NCBI RefSeq assembly: GCF_020404845.1
Contig: NZ_JAIOJZ010000043.1
Span: 1 to 64,000 of the forward strand
Reading direction: 5' to 3'
Source of the DNA: Streptomyces hyderabadensis
Lineage (GTDB): Bacteria; Actinomycetota; Actinomycetes; Streptomycetales; Streptomycetaceae
Length of the DNA: 64,000 nucleotides
The notes under the pieces were generated by a model that made no database searches, had not been told where the DNA came from, and saw only the letters and a program-made list of their open reading frames with translations. Positions within the stretch are counted from its first letter, which is position 1. Each line of letters begins with the position of its first letter. Position numbers and translations under genes: made by a program. Positions 22,978-31,783 of this stretch are shown piece by piece.

Positions 22978-24704
22978 CCGCCAGGAAGTCCCCGGAAGAG
23001 CTGCGCAGCCACCAGTGGTACGGCACCGACGGACTGCGCTCCTTCAGCCACCGGGCCCGCACCCGCCAGCTCGGCTACCTGCCCGAGGAGCACCTCGGCA
23101 AGCCCGTCATCGCGATCCTCAACACCTGGTCCGACATCAACCCCTGCCACGTCCACCTGCGCGACCGCGCCCAGGCCGTCAAGCGGGGGGTGTGGCAGGC
23201 GGGCGGCTTCCCGCTGGAGTTCCCGGTCTCCACGCTCAGCGAGACCTTCCAGAAGCCGACCCCGATGCTCTACCGCAACCTCCTCGCCATGGAGACCGAG
23301 GAGCTGCTGCGCTCCTACCCGGTCGACGGCGCCGTGCTGATGGGCGGCTGCGACAAGTCCACACCCGCCCTGCTCATGGGCGCCGCCAGCGTCGACCTGC
23401 CCGCCGTCTTCGTGCCCGCCGGGCCCATGCTCCCCGGGCACTGGCGCGGCGAGACCCTCGGCTCCGGCACCGACATGTGGAAGTACTGGGACGACAAGCG
23501 GGCCGGGCTCATCGGCGACTGCGAGATGCAGGAACTGGAGAGCGGCCTGGCCCGCTCGCCCGGCCACTGCATGACCATGGGCACCGCCTCCACGCTGACC
23601 GCCGCCGCCGAGGCCCTCGGCGTCACCGTCCCGGGCGCCTCCAGCATCCCGGCCGTCGACTCCGGGCACGACCGGATGGCCGCCGCGGCCGGACTGCGCA
23701 TCGTCGAACTGGTCCACCGGGACCGGAAACTGAGCGACATCCTCACCGCCGACGCCTTCGAGGACGCCGTCACCACCGTGCTCGGCCTCGGCGGCTCCAC
23801 CAACGCCGTGATCCACCTGATCGCCATGGCGGGCCGGGCCGGAGTCACCCTCACCCTGGACGACTTCGACCGGATCGCCCGCACCGTCCCCGTCCTGGCC
23901 AACGTCCGCCCCGGCGGACGGACCTACCTGATGGAGGACTTCCACTTCGCCGGCGGCCTGCCCGGCTTCCTCTCCCGCATCCCCGACCTGCTCCACCTGG
24001 ACCGGCCCACCGTCTGCCACGGCACCCTGCGCGAGCAGCTGGCCGGCGCCCTCGTCCACCACGACGACGTCATCAGGACCCGCGACAACCCCGTCGCGGC
24101 CGAGGGCGGGGTCGCCGTCCTGCGCGGCAACCTCTGCCCGGACGGCGCCGTCATCAAGCACATCGCCGCCGAGCCGCACCTGCTCAAGCACACCGGTCCC
24201 GCCGTCGTCTTCGACGACTACAGGACCATGCAGCGCACCATCAACGACCCGGACCTGGGCATCACCGCCGACAGCGTGCTGGTGCTGCGCAACGCCGGGC
24301 CCAAGGGCGGTCCGGGCATGCCCGAGTACGGCATGCTGCCCATCCCCGACCACCTGCTCAAGCAGGGCGTGCGGGACATGGTCCGGATCTCCGACGCCCG
24401 GATGAGCGGCACCAGTTACGGCGCCTGCGTGCTGCACGTGGCCCCCGAGTCGTACGTCGGCGGACCGCTCGCCCTCGTGCGCACCGGCGACTCCATCACC
24501 CTCGACGTCGAGGCGCGCTCCCTCCGGCTCGACGTGGACGACGAGGAGCTGGAGCGTCGCAGGGCCGCCTGGACACCACCGCCGGTCCGCTACGAGCGCG
24601 GATACGGCGCGCTCTACAACGAACAGATCACCCAGGCCGACACCGGCTGCGACTTCGAGTTCCTGGCCCGCCCGGGCAAGGTGCAGGACCCCTACGCCGG
24701 CTGA
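22974..24704 (+). CDS. IlvD/EDD-family sugar-acid dehydratase, likely L-arabinonate dehydratase
   Basis: The 576-residue protein has the three cluster cysteines Cys58 (DINPC), Cys126 (GGCDKSTPA) and Cys199 (GHCMTMGTAS), the arrangement of [2Fe-2S] pentonate dehydratases rather than 6-phosphogluconate dehydratase. The catalytic Ser region is DARMSGTSYGACVLH (about 480). Known family reactions are dehydration of L-arabinonate, D-xylonate or D-fuconate to the 2-keto-3-deoxy acid. ATGA overlap with the DapA-like gene implies coupled translation. The L-arabinonate preference is inferred from the gene pair and GH43 context. Confidence 0.85.
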   Translation: MTARKSPEELRSHQWYGTDGLRSFSHRARTRQLGYLPEEHLGKPVIAILNTWSDINPCHVHLRDRAQAVKRGVWQAGGFPLEFPVSTLSETFQKPTPMLYRNLLAMETEELLRSYPVDGAVLMGGCDKSTPALLMGAASVDLPAVFVPAGPMLPGHWRGETLGSGTDMWKYWDDKRAGLIGDCEMQELESGLARSPGHCMTMGTASTLTAAAEALGVTVPGASSIPAVDSGHDRMAAAAGLRIVELVHRDRKLSDILTADAFEDAVTTVLGLGGSTNAVIHLIAMAGRAGVTLTLDDFDRIARTVPVLANVRPGGRTYLMEDFHFAGGLPGFLSRIPDLLHLDRPTVCHGTLREQLAGALVHHDDVIRTRDNPVAAEGGVAVLRGNLCPDGAVIKHIAAEPHLLKHTGPAVVFDDYRTMQRTINDPDLGITADSVLVLRNAGPKGGPGMPEYGMLPIPDHLLKQGVRDMVRISDARMSGTSYGACVLHVAPESYVGGPLALVRTGDSITLDVEARSLRLDVDDEELERRRAAWTPPPVRYERGYGALYNEQITQADTGCDFEFLARPGKVQDPYAG

Positions 24705-24742
24705 GCCCGCCGACGGCGGGGGACGGCACGCCGCTGCCCATC

Positions 24743-24757
24743 GAGAAAGCGCTTCCC
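24743..24757 (+). promoter_or_regulatory. LacI-type operator-like site before the permease genes
   Basis: GAGAAAGCGCTTCCC is centred on AAGCGCTT and sits 54 bases before the permease start, in the only sizeable gap (106 bases) of this operon. It could mark an internal promoter under a LacI/CebR-type repressor encoded elsewhere. Confidence 0.5.
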
Positions 24758-24810
24758 ACCAGCTCCGCGAACGCCCGCACGACCCAGACGTACTAGAACG
24801 GAGAACTGTC

Positions 24811-25746
24811 ATGGCCCAAGCCGCAGCCGTGGCGAAACCGCCCGCGCCACCCCGGCGGCGCCGTGCCTCGGCCACGCCGCGCAGGCTCCCGTACCTGCTG
24901 ATCGGACCGGCCGCCCTGCTGATGCTGGGCTTCATCGCCTACCCGGTGATCAGCGTCTTCTACTACAGCCTGCAGGAGTACAACCCCACCAAGCCGTGGC
25001 GGAACGGCTTCGCGGGCTTCGACAACTTCGTCAAGATCTTCACCGAGGACCCGGTGTTCTGGGACACCCTCGTCTTCAGCGCCAAGTGGGTCTTCGTCGA
25101 GGTCGGACTGCAGCTGCTGTTCGGTCTGGCACTGGCGCTCATCGTCAACCAGACCTTCGTGGGCCGGGGCATCGGGCGGGCCATGGTCTTCTCCCCGTGG
25201 GCCGTCTCCGGCGTGCTGACCTCCGCGATCTGGGTGCTGCTCTACAACTCCCAGACCGGCGTCACCCGCTACCTCGCCGACATGGGCATCGGCTCGTACG
25301 GCACCAGCTGGCTCTCCGACACCTCGACCGTGTTCTCCGCGGCGGTGGTCGCCGACCTCTGGCGGGGCGTGCCCTTCTTCGCGATCCTCATCCTCGCCGA
25401 CCTCCAGTCCGTCTCCAAGGACCTGTACGAGGCCGCCGAGGTCGACGGCGCCAGCCGCCTCAAGCAGTTCTGGCACATCACGCTGCCGCACCTGAAGGAC
25501 GCCATCATCCTGTCCACGCTGCTGCGCGCGGTGTGGGAGTTCAACAACGTCGACCTGCTCTACACCCTGACCGGCGGCGGACCCGCGGGCGAGACCACGA
25601 CGCTGCCCCTGTACATCGCCAACACCAGCGTCGACGCCCACGACTTCGGCTACGCGTCGGCCCTCACCACGGTCGCGTTCGTGATCCTGCTCTTCTGCTC
25701 GATCGTCTACCTGCGGCTGAGCAAGTTCGGAGGCGAGAACAAGTGA
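24811..25746 (+). CDS. ABC sugar transporter permease (MalF-like)
   Basis: The 311-residue CUT1 permease has a cytoplasmic Ala/Pro/Arg-rich start, first helix YLLIGPAALLMLGFIAYPVI and six helices in all. The EAA loop is YEAAEVDGASRLKQFWHITLP near 210-230. The stop overlaps the next permease (GTGA). It probably imports arabinose, arabinose oligosaccharides or pectin-derived sugars together with the lipoprotein at 30279-31649. Confidence 0.9.
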   Translation: MAQAAAVAKPPAPPRRRRASATPRRLPYLLIGPAALLMLGFIAYPVISVFYYSLQEYNPTKPWRNGFAGFDNFVKIFTEDPVFWDTLVFSAKWVFVEVGLQLLFGLALALIVNQTFVGRGIGRAMVFSPWAVSGVLTSAIWVLLYNSQTGVTRYLADMGIGSYGTSWLSDTSTVFSAAVVADLWRGVPFFAILILADLQSVSKDLYEAAEVDGASRLKQFWHITLPHLKDAIILSTLLRAVWEFNNVDLLYTLTGGGPAGETTTLPLYIANTSVDAHDFGYASALTTVAFVILLFCSIVYLRLSKFGGENK

Positions 25747-26639
25747 TCACCAAGGAGGCCGTCGCGGCCGCCCCCGCCCCCGCCCCGGCCGCCCCCGCGC
25801 CGACGCGGCCCGGCAAGAAGCGCCCGGCCTGGGACGAGGTGCCCCGCTGGCAGATCTACCTGCCGCTCGGGATCTACCTGGTCTTCACCCTGATCCCGTT
25901 CTACTGGATCCTGCTCTTCGCGGTGCGCCCGGCCGGCTCGACCTCGCTCGTGCCCTGGCCGATGACCACCGAGCACTTCGAGAAGGTGTGGACCGACCGC
26001 GGCTTCGGCACCTACTTCACCAACAGCGTGTACGTCGGGCTCGCGACCCTGGTGATGACCACGCTCGTCGCACTGGCCGGCGGCTACGCCCTCGCCCGGT
26101 TCGACTTCAAGATCAAGCGGGTCTTCATGCTGGCCCTGCTCTGCTCCCAGTTCGTGCCCGGCGCGCTGCTCCTGGTGCCGCTGTTCGAGATCTTCGCCGG
26201 GCTCCAAATGATCAACTCGCTGGGCAGCGTCATCATCGCCGAGACGGTCTTCCAGCTGCCGCTGTCGATCATCCTGATCAGCAACTTCATCAAGAACGTG
26301 CCGTACTCCCTGGAGGAGGCCGCCTGGGTCGACGGCTGCGGCCGGTTCCGGGCCTTTAGGATCGTCGTACTGCCGCTGCTGCGGCCGGGGCTGATCGCCG
26401 TGGGTTCCTTCGCCTTCGTGCACTCCTGGAACCACTTCCTGTTCGCCCTGATGTTCCTCAACAACCAGCACAAGCAGACCATCCCGGTCGGCCTCAACTC
26501 CCTGATGAGCGCGGACAGCGTCGACCTCGGCGCGCTCGCCGCGGGCGGCATCGTCGCCGCCGTCCCCGTCGTGATCGTCTTCGCCTTCATCCAGAAGTGG
26601 CTGATCACCGGCTTCAGCGCGGGGGCGGTGAAGGGATGA
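25743..26639 (+). CDS. ABC sugar transporter permease (MalG-like)
   Basis: The 298-residue permease starts at a GTG overlapping the previous stop. After an Ala/Pro-rich cytoplasmic leader come six helices (IYLPLGIYLVFTLIPFYWIL first). The EAA loop is LEEAAWVDGCGRFRAFRIVVLP near 200. It overlaps the Gfo/Idh gene by ATGA. No ATPase gene is present, consistent with use of MsiK. Confidence 0.9.
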   Translation: MITKEAVAAAPAPAPAAPAPTRPGKKRPAWDEVPRWQIYLPLGIYLVFTLIPFYWILLFAVRPAGSTSLVPWPMTTEHFEKVWTDRGFGTYFTNSVYVGLATLVMTTLVALAGGYALARFDFKIKRVFMLALLCSQFVPGALLLVPLFEIFAGLQMINSLGSVIIAETVFQLPLSIILISNFIKNVPYSLEEAAWVDGCGRFRAFRIVVLPLLRPGLIAVGSFAFVHSWNHFLFALMFLNNQHKQTIPVGLNSLMSADSVDLGALAAGGIVAAVPVVIVFAFIQKWLITGFSAGAVKG

Positions 26640-27811
26640 GTGCAGTCCCCGGGACGAGCCCGGTCCCCGTCGTCCTCGCCGGCGCCCGCGGCCACGGCCG
26701 CTGGCACGTCGCCAACCTCCGCCGTCTGGAGCGGGCGGGACTGGTCCGGCTGGCCGGCATCTGCGAGCTGACCCCGCTGACCGAGCAGGAGGCCGGGGGA
26801 GAACTGCCCGAGCAGTCCGCCGACTTCGGTGCCCTGCTCGACTCCACCGGCGCCCGGATCGCCGTGATCTGCACGCCGATCCCCACCCACACCGACCTCG
26901 CCCTGACCGCCGCCCGGCGGGGTGTGCACCTGCTCCTGGAGAAGCCCCCGGCCCCGTCGTACGACGAGTTCCGGCGGATGGCCGACGGGGTCGAGGAGGC
27001 CGGGGTCGCCTGCCAGATCGGGTTCCAGTCGCTGGGCTCGCACGCCGTGCCCGCCATCCGGGAGCTGGTCGCCGAGGGCGCCATCGGGGAGGTCGTGGGC
27101 ATCGGCGCGGCCGGTGCGTGGGTGCGCGACGAGGCCTACTTCCGCCGGGCCGCCTGGTCTGGCAAGCGGCGGCTGAACGGCGCCGACGTGATCGACGGCG
27201 CGCTGACCAACCCGCTGGCGCACGCCGTCGCCACCGCCCTCGCGCTCGGCGGCACCGCCCGCGCCGAGGACGTCACCGGTATCGAGACCGAGCTGAGCCA
27301 CGCCAACGACATCGAGGCCGACGACACCTCCTGCGTGCGGATCGGCACCGCGCGCGGGCACCGGGTCACCGTCGCCGCGACCCTGTGCGCGGAGCGGGCC
27401 GAGGAGCCGTACGTCCTGGTGCACGGCTCCAGCGGGCGCGTCACCTTCTGGTACAAGCAGGACCGGGTCCTGCTCCAGCGCGGCGGCCACGGCCCCGAGG
27501 AGTTCCAGCACGGCCGCACCGACCTGCTGGAGAACCTGGTCGACCACCTCACCACCGGGACCCCGCTGCTGGTCCCGCCGGCGGAGACCGGCGCCTTCAT
27601 GCGGGTCGTCGAGGCGATCCGCCGGGCCCCCGACCCGGAACCGCTGCCCGCCGCCGCCTGGCACCGGGTCCCCGGCGAGGGGCGCCGGGTGGTCCCCGGC
27701 ATCGACGCCCTCGTGGCCGCCGCCGCCGACACCCTCTGCCTCTACTCCGAACTGGGCGCGCCCTGGGCGCCGCGCACCGAGCACCCGCGACACGAGGTGA
27801 GCACCCGATGA
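26636..27811 (+). CDS. Gfo/Idh/MocA family oxidoreductase, candidate sugar 1-dehydrogenase
   Basis: The 391-residue NAD(P)-dependent enzyme has a Rossmann start PVVLAGARGHGRWH, VICTPIPTHTDLAL, the family EKP motif in LLLEKPPAPSYDEF and a C-terminal Gfo/Idh substrate domain (RLNGADVIDGALTNPLAHAV holds the His/Asp region). Known: the Azospirillum L-arabinose 1-dehydrogenase is of this family. In an operon with arabinonate-type dehydratases this gene is therefore a candidate first step, arabinose to arabinono-lactone. An alternative is a role with the GH43 enzyme on modified sugars. Confidence 0.83.
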   Translation: MSAVPGTSPVPVVLAGARGHGRWHVANLRRLERAGLVRLAGICELTPLTEQEAGGELPEQSADFGALLDSTGARIAVICTPIPTHTDLALTAARRGVHLLLEKPPAPSYDEFRRMADGVEEAGVACQIGFQSLGSHAVPAIRELVAEGAIGEVVGIGAAGAWVRDEAYFRRAAWSGKRRLNGADVIDGALTNPLAHAVATALALGGTARAEDVTGIETELSHANDIEADDTSCVRIGTARGHRVTVAATLCAERAEEPYVLVHGSSGRVTFWYKQDRVLLQRGGHGPEEFQHGRTDLLENLVDHLTTGTPLLVPPAETGAFMRVVEAIRRAPDPEPLPAAAWHRVPGEGRRVVPGIDALVAAAADTLCLYSELGAPWAPRTEHPRHEVSTR

Positions 27812-28653
27812 CCGGCATCGACTCCCCGGTACTGCGCGTGGCGGGCCGCCCCGTCGCCCGGTACGTCACCCGGCCCGAGCTGCCCCGCCGGCTCTCGCCG
27901 CGCCCGTACCTGCACCCCGTCACCACCCTGGCCGGCACGGCCGTGACCGAGTTCAGCCCCGCCGACCACCTCCACCACCTCGGCGTCGGTGTCGCCGTTC
28001 CCGACGTCGAGGGGCACAACTTCTGGGGCGGGCGCACCTTCGTCCGGGGCCGGGGGCCGACCGAGCTGGACAACCACGGCACCCAGCGGCACACCTCCTT
28101 CCAGCTCCGCGACCCCGACGGCTTCGTCGAGGAGCTGCGCTGGGTCGCCGCCGGTACCGAGCTGCTGCGCGAGCGCCGCACGGTCGCGGCCACCGAACTC
28201 ACCGCCACCGCCTGGGCACTGGACTTCACCTTCTCGCTCACCAACGTCACCCCCAACCCGCTCACCATCGGCAGCCCCGCCACCAACGGGCGCCCCGGCG
28301 CGGCCTACGGCGGCTTCTTCTGGCGCGCCCGCAAGGAGAGCGCGGCGCCCAGGGTCTTCACCGCGGACCGGGACGGCGAGCGGGCGGTGCATGGCAGCGG
28401 CGCCGACTGGCTCGCCATGACCGGGGAGACCTGGTCGCTGGTGTTCGCCGGTGCCACCGCACCCACCCGGCGCGACCCGTGGTTCGTGCGCACCGAGGAG
28501 TACCCGGGCGTCGGGTCCTCCCTGGCCCACGACGACCGGGTGGCCGTCGCCCCGCGCGACACCCTGGTCCGCCGGATCGTCACCGTCGTCGCCGACGGCC
28601 GCCTCGACGCGGACGGTGCCGCCGCCCTGGTACGCAAGGCGGTGAGCCCGTGA
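27808..28653 (+). CDS. DUF6807 (PmoA) family protein
   Basis: The 281-residue protein matches the PmoA/DUF6807 family by PYLHPVTTLAGTAVTEFSPADHLHHLGVGVAVPDVEGHNFWGG and by FFWRARKE and DPWFVRTEEYPGVGSSLAHDD. No enzymatic activity is firmly known for the family. Its conserved His cluster (DHLHHLG) and sugar-operon contexts suggest a carbohydrate enzyme. It overlaps genes on both sides by 4 bases. In this operon a lactonase or epimerase role is conceivable but unproven. Confidence 0.8.
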   Translation: MTGIDSPVLRVAGRPVARYVTRPELPRRLSPRPYLHPVTTLAGTAVTEFSPADHLHHLGVGVAVPDVEGHNFWGGRTFVRGRGPTELDNHGTQRHTSFQLRDPDGFVEELRWVAAGTELLRERRTVAATELTATAWALDFTFSLTNVTPNPLTIGSPATNGRPGAAYGGFFWRARKESAAPRVFTADRDGERAVHGSGADWLAMTGETWSLVFAGATAPTRRDPWFVRTEEYPGVGSSLAHDDRVAVAPRDTLVRRIVTVVADGRLDADGAAALVRKAVSP

Positions 28654-30206
28654 CCGCCGCCGAGACTGTCCCCGGCACCCCGGGGACGTACACCAACCCC
28701 GTCCTGAACGCCGACTGGTCCGACCCGGACGTCGTCCGCGTCGGTGACGACTTCTACCTCACCGCGTCCAGCTTCGGCCGCGTCCCCGGACTGCCGCTGC
28801 TGCACTCCCGGAACCTGGTCGACTGGACCCTGGTCGGGCACGCCCTGGAGCGCCTGGAGCCCGAGCGGGAGTTCGCGAAGCCCCGCCACGACTGCGGCGT
28901 CTGGGCACCGTCCCTGCGCCACCACGCGGGCCGCTTCTGGATCTTCTGGGGCGACCCGGACCAGGGCCTCTTCCAGGTCAACGCCCCCGACATCCGGGGC
29001 CCGTGGACCGCGCCCCACCTGGTCAAGGCGGGCAAGGGTCTGATCGACCCCTGCCCCCTGTGGGACGAGGAGAGCGGCGAGGCGTACCTCGTGCACGCCT
29101 GGGCCCGTTCCCGCTCCGGGATCAAGAACCGCCTCACCGGCCACCGCATGCGCCCCGACGGCACCGGGCTCCTCGACGACGGCAAGGTGATTGTCGACGC
29201 CGACCGGCTCCCCGGCTGGTTCACCCTGGAGGGCCCCAAGCTCTACCGGCACGACGGCTGGTACTGGATCCTCGCCCCGGCCGGCTCGGTGGAGACCGGC
29301 TGGCAGGGCGCCTTCCGCTCCCGCGACTTCTTCGGGCCGTACGAGGAGAAGGCCGTCCTGGAGCAGAAGGACACCGGCGTCAACGGCCCCCACCAGGGCG
29401 GCTGGGTGCGCACCGGCTCCGGCGAGGACTGGTTCCTGCACTTCCAGCAGCGCGGCGCGTACGGGCGGGTGGTCCACCTCCAGCCGATGCGGTGGGACCC
29501 GGACGGCTGGCCGGTCCTCGGCGACGACGGCGCCCCGGTCACCGAGCACCCGCGTCCCGCGCTGCCTCCGCAGCCGCCCGCCGCGCCCGCCACCGACGAC
29601 GACTTCCCCGGCGGACGGTTCGGCCGCCAGTGGTCGTGGACGGCCAACCCCCGCGAGGGCTGGGCCACCCGGCACGCCGGGGACGGGCTGCGCCTCGCCT
29701 GCGTGCGCACGGCCGACGCGCACGACCTGCGGCTGCTGCCGAGCGTCCTCACCCAGCGCTTCCCCGGCGAGCCCGCGGTGATCGAGGTCGAGCTGCGCCT
29801 GGACGGCGCGGAGCCCGGGGCGCGGGCCGGGCTCGCGGTGCTCGGCGACGCCTACCGCTGGATCGGGCTCCAGCGGGACGCCGACGGGCGCGTGCACCTG
29901 GTGCACCGGTTCGCCGAGTCGGTGGCCGAGGCCGAGCGGGACGCCGACCGGCCCCGCCCCGCACCCGGGGGACGGGCCCGGCTGCGGATCGAGACGGTCC
30001 CCGGGGCGCGCTGCCGCTTCTCCTACGACCTCGGCGGCGCCGGCCTCGACGACGGTCCGCATCCCGTCGGCCGGGAGTTCGCCGCCACGCCCTGGCGCTG
30101 GGTCGGCGCACTGCTCGGCCTGTTCGCCCTCGCACCCGCCGGACCGGGACCGGCCGGCACCGCCACCTTCACGCGGTTCCGCGTCGGGCCCCACCGCACC
30201 CACTGA
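28650..30206 (+). CDS. Glycoside hydrolase family 43, beta-xylosidase/alpha-L-arabinofuranosidase type, cytoplasmic
   Basis: The 518-residue protein has an N-terminal five-bladed GH43 propeller (about 15-310). The catalytic base is Asp in ADWSDPDVVRVGDDFY, the pKa modulator is in GLIDPCPLW and the acid Glu is in TLEGPKLY. A C-terminal DUF1349/GH43-C2 beta-sandwich follows at about 320-515. There is no signal peptide, so it acts on imported oligosaccharides. The GTG start overlaps the DUF6807 stop. It likely releases L-arabinose or D-xylose inside the cell for the dehydratase pathway. Confidence 0.88.
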   Translation: MTAAETVPGTPGTYTNPVLNADWSDPDVVRVGDDFYLTASSFGRVPGLPLLHSRNLVDWTLVGHALERLEPEREFAKPRHDCGVWAPSLRHHAGRFWIFWGDPDQGLFQVNAPDIRGPWTAPHLVKAGKGLIDPCPLWDEESGEAYLVHAWARSRSGIKNRLTGHRMRPDGTGLLDDGKVIVDADRLPGWFTLEGPKLYRHDGWYWILAPAGSVETGWQGAFRSRDFFGPYEEKAVLEQKDTGVNGPHQGGWVRTGSGEDWFLHFQQRGAYGRVVHLQPMRWDPDGWPVLGDDGAPVTEHPRPALPPQPPAAPATDDDFPGGRFGRQWSWTANPREGWATRHAGDGLRLACVRTADAHDLRLLPSVLTQRFPGEPAVIEVELRLDGAEPGARAGLAVLGDAYRWIGLQRDADGRVHLVHRFAESVAEAERDADRPRPAPGGRARLRIETVPGARCRFSYDLGGAGLDDGPHPVGREFAATPWRWVGALLGLFALAPAGPGPAGTATFTRFRVGPHRTH

Positions 30207-30278
30207 CCCCCACGTTGTCGTTCCACCGCTTTGTCGGATCCAGCAGACCCAGCAGACCCGGAAGAAGAGAGCCGACCA

Positions 30279-31649
30279 ATGAGGATCAGCATGCTCAGCA
30301 GCAGAGACAAAGGCACAGTCAGGCGCCGCACGTCCGCCGCCGTCGCCCTGGGGGCCGTGCTCGCGCTGACCGCCACCGCCTGCGGTGACGACGGCAGCGG
30401 GGCCGGCGGCGACAAGGGGGCCGAGGGCAGCGGCACGGGGAAGATCGTCTTCTGGGACAACAACGGCGGCATCCGCACGGCCGTCTGGAAGGAGATCATC
30501 GCCGACTTCGAGAAGGCGAACCCGGACATCGACGTGGAGTACGTCGGGATCGCCGCCACCGAGTACCAGTCCAAGGTCGACACCGCCATCCAGGGCGGCG
30601 GCCTGCCGGACGTCGGCGGCGTGACGGCGTCGATGCTCGCGGGCTTCTCCGCCCAGGGCGCTCTGGAGCCGCTGGACGAGCGGCTCACCAAGTCCCCGCT
30701 GAGCGGCAAGCTCAACAAGGACATGGTCGAGTCCCTCAAGGCGGCCGGCGGCGGCGACGGCACCCTCTACTCGATGCCGACCTCCGCGAACAACGGCGTC
30801 CTCTACTACCGCACCGACCTGTTCGAGAAGGCCGGGCTCGACGCGCCGACGACCTGGGACAAGTTCTACGAGGCCGCCGAGAAGCTGACCGACGCCGGCA
30901 AGAACGAGTTCGGCTACACCATCCGCGGCGGCTCCGGATCCATCGCCCAGGCGTTCGACGCGATGTACGGGCAGTCCGGCATCACCTCGTTCTGGGACGC
31001 CGACAAGAAGAAGACGACCGTCAACGACCCGAAGAACGTCGAGGCGCTGGAGAAGTACGCGGCCCTCTACAAGAAGGTCACGCCGGCCGCCGACGTCAAC
31101 AACGACTTCGCCAAGATGGTCGCCCAGTGGGACACCGGCACCATCGGCATGGTCAACCACAACCTGGGCTCCTACCAGGACCACGTGAAGGCGCTCGGCG
31201 TCGAGAAGTTCCGCGGCATCCCGCAGCCGGTCGGCGCCTCCGGCAAGCGGGTCCAGGTCTCCAACCCGGTCGACGGGCTCGGCATGTTCAAGAGCTCGAA
31301 GAACAAGGAGGCCGCCTGGAAGTTCATCGAGTTCGCCACGTCGAAGGAGCAGAACTCGAAGTTCAACGAGTCGGCCGGGCAGGTGCCGTCCAACACCGAG
31401 GCCGCGAACGACGCGTGGATCCAGCAGGCGGAGCCGACGAAGCTGGCGGCGCAGGCGCTGAACGACGGGTCGACGACCATCGTCCAGCTGCCGTACTACC
31501 TGCCGGACTGGAACACGCTGTCCAAGTCGGAGAGCGAGCCGGGGTTCCAGAAGGTGCTGCTGGGTGACATGAGTGCGAAGGACTTCCTGGACGGGTTGGC
31601 CGAGAAGCTGAATGAGGCGCAGGCCGAGTGGACGGAGCAGATGGGTTAG
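30279..31649 (+). CDS. ABC transporter sugar-binding lipoprotein
   Basis: The 456-residue lipoprotein has a basic n-region, hydrophobic core and lipobox-like TATAC (Cys near 31), followed by a Gly/Asp/Ser-rich linker. The solute-binding domain has FWDNNGGIRTAVWKEI, YSMPTSANNGVLYYRTDLFEKAGL and FIEFATSKEQNSKFNESAGQ. It sits after the GH43 gene instead of before the permeases, but no other binding protein accompanies them. ATG 30279 was chosen after GAAGAAGAGA; the longer frame lacks a signal peptide start. Confidence 0.88.
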   Translation: MRISMLSSRDKGTVRRRTSAAVALGAVLALTATACGDDGSGAGGDKGAEGSGTGKIVFWDNNGGIRTAVWKEIIADFEKANPDIDVEYVGIAATEYQSKVDTAIQGGGLPDVGGVTASMLAGFSAQGALEPLDERLTKSPLSGKLNKDMVESLKAAGGGDGTLYSMPTSANNGVLYYRTDLFEKAGLDAPTTWDKFYEAAEKLTDAGKNEFGYTIRGGSGSIAQAFDAMYGQSGITSFWDADKKKTTVNDPKNVEALEKYAALYKKVTPAADVNNDFAKMVAQWDTGTIGMVNHNLGSYQDHVKALGVEKFRGIPQPVGASGKRVQVSNPVDGLGMFKSSKNKEAAWKFIEFATSKEQNSKFNESAGQVPSNTEAANDAWIQQAEPTKLAAQALNDGSTTIVQLPYYLPDWNTLSKSESEPGFQKVLLGDMSAKDFLDGLAEKLNEAQAEWTEQMG

Positions 31650-31715
31650 CCGGCGGGTTCGGTTCCGGGTTTCGCCGTGGGCGGTCCGTGGTTCGTCGCG
31701 GGCTGCGGGCCGCCT

Positions 31716-31752
31716 GTGGCTTGTCGCGCAGTTCCCCGCGCCCCCAAGGGGG
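31716..31752 (+). repeat. Dispersed 29-base repeat plus hairpin, copy 1
   Basis: Bases 31716-31744 are identical to 41999-42027 (GTGGCTTGTCGCGCAGTTCC and nine more bases). Here the repeat continues into a CCCCC-AA-GGGGG hairpin. It lies between the binding-protein gene and the acetylesterase gene, and probably acts as a terminator or REP-like element. Confidence 0.75.
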
Positions 31753-31783
31753 CTGTCCCACCCTTCGTTGAAAGGTACCCCGC

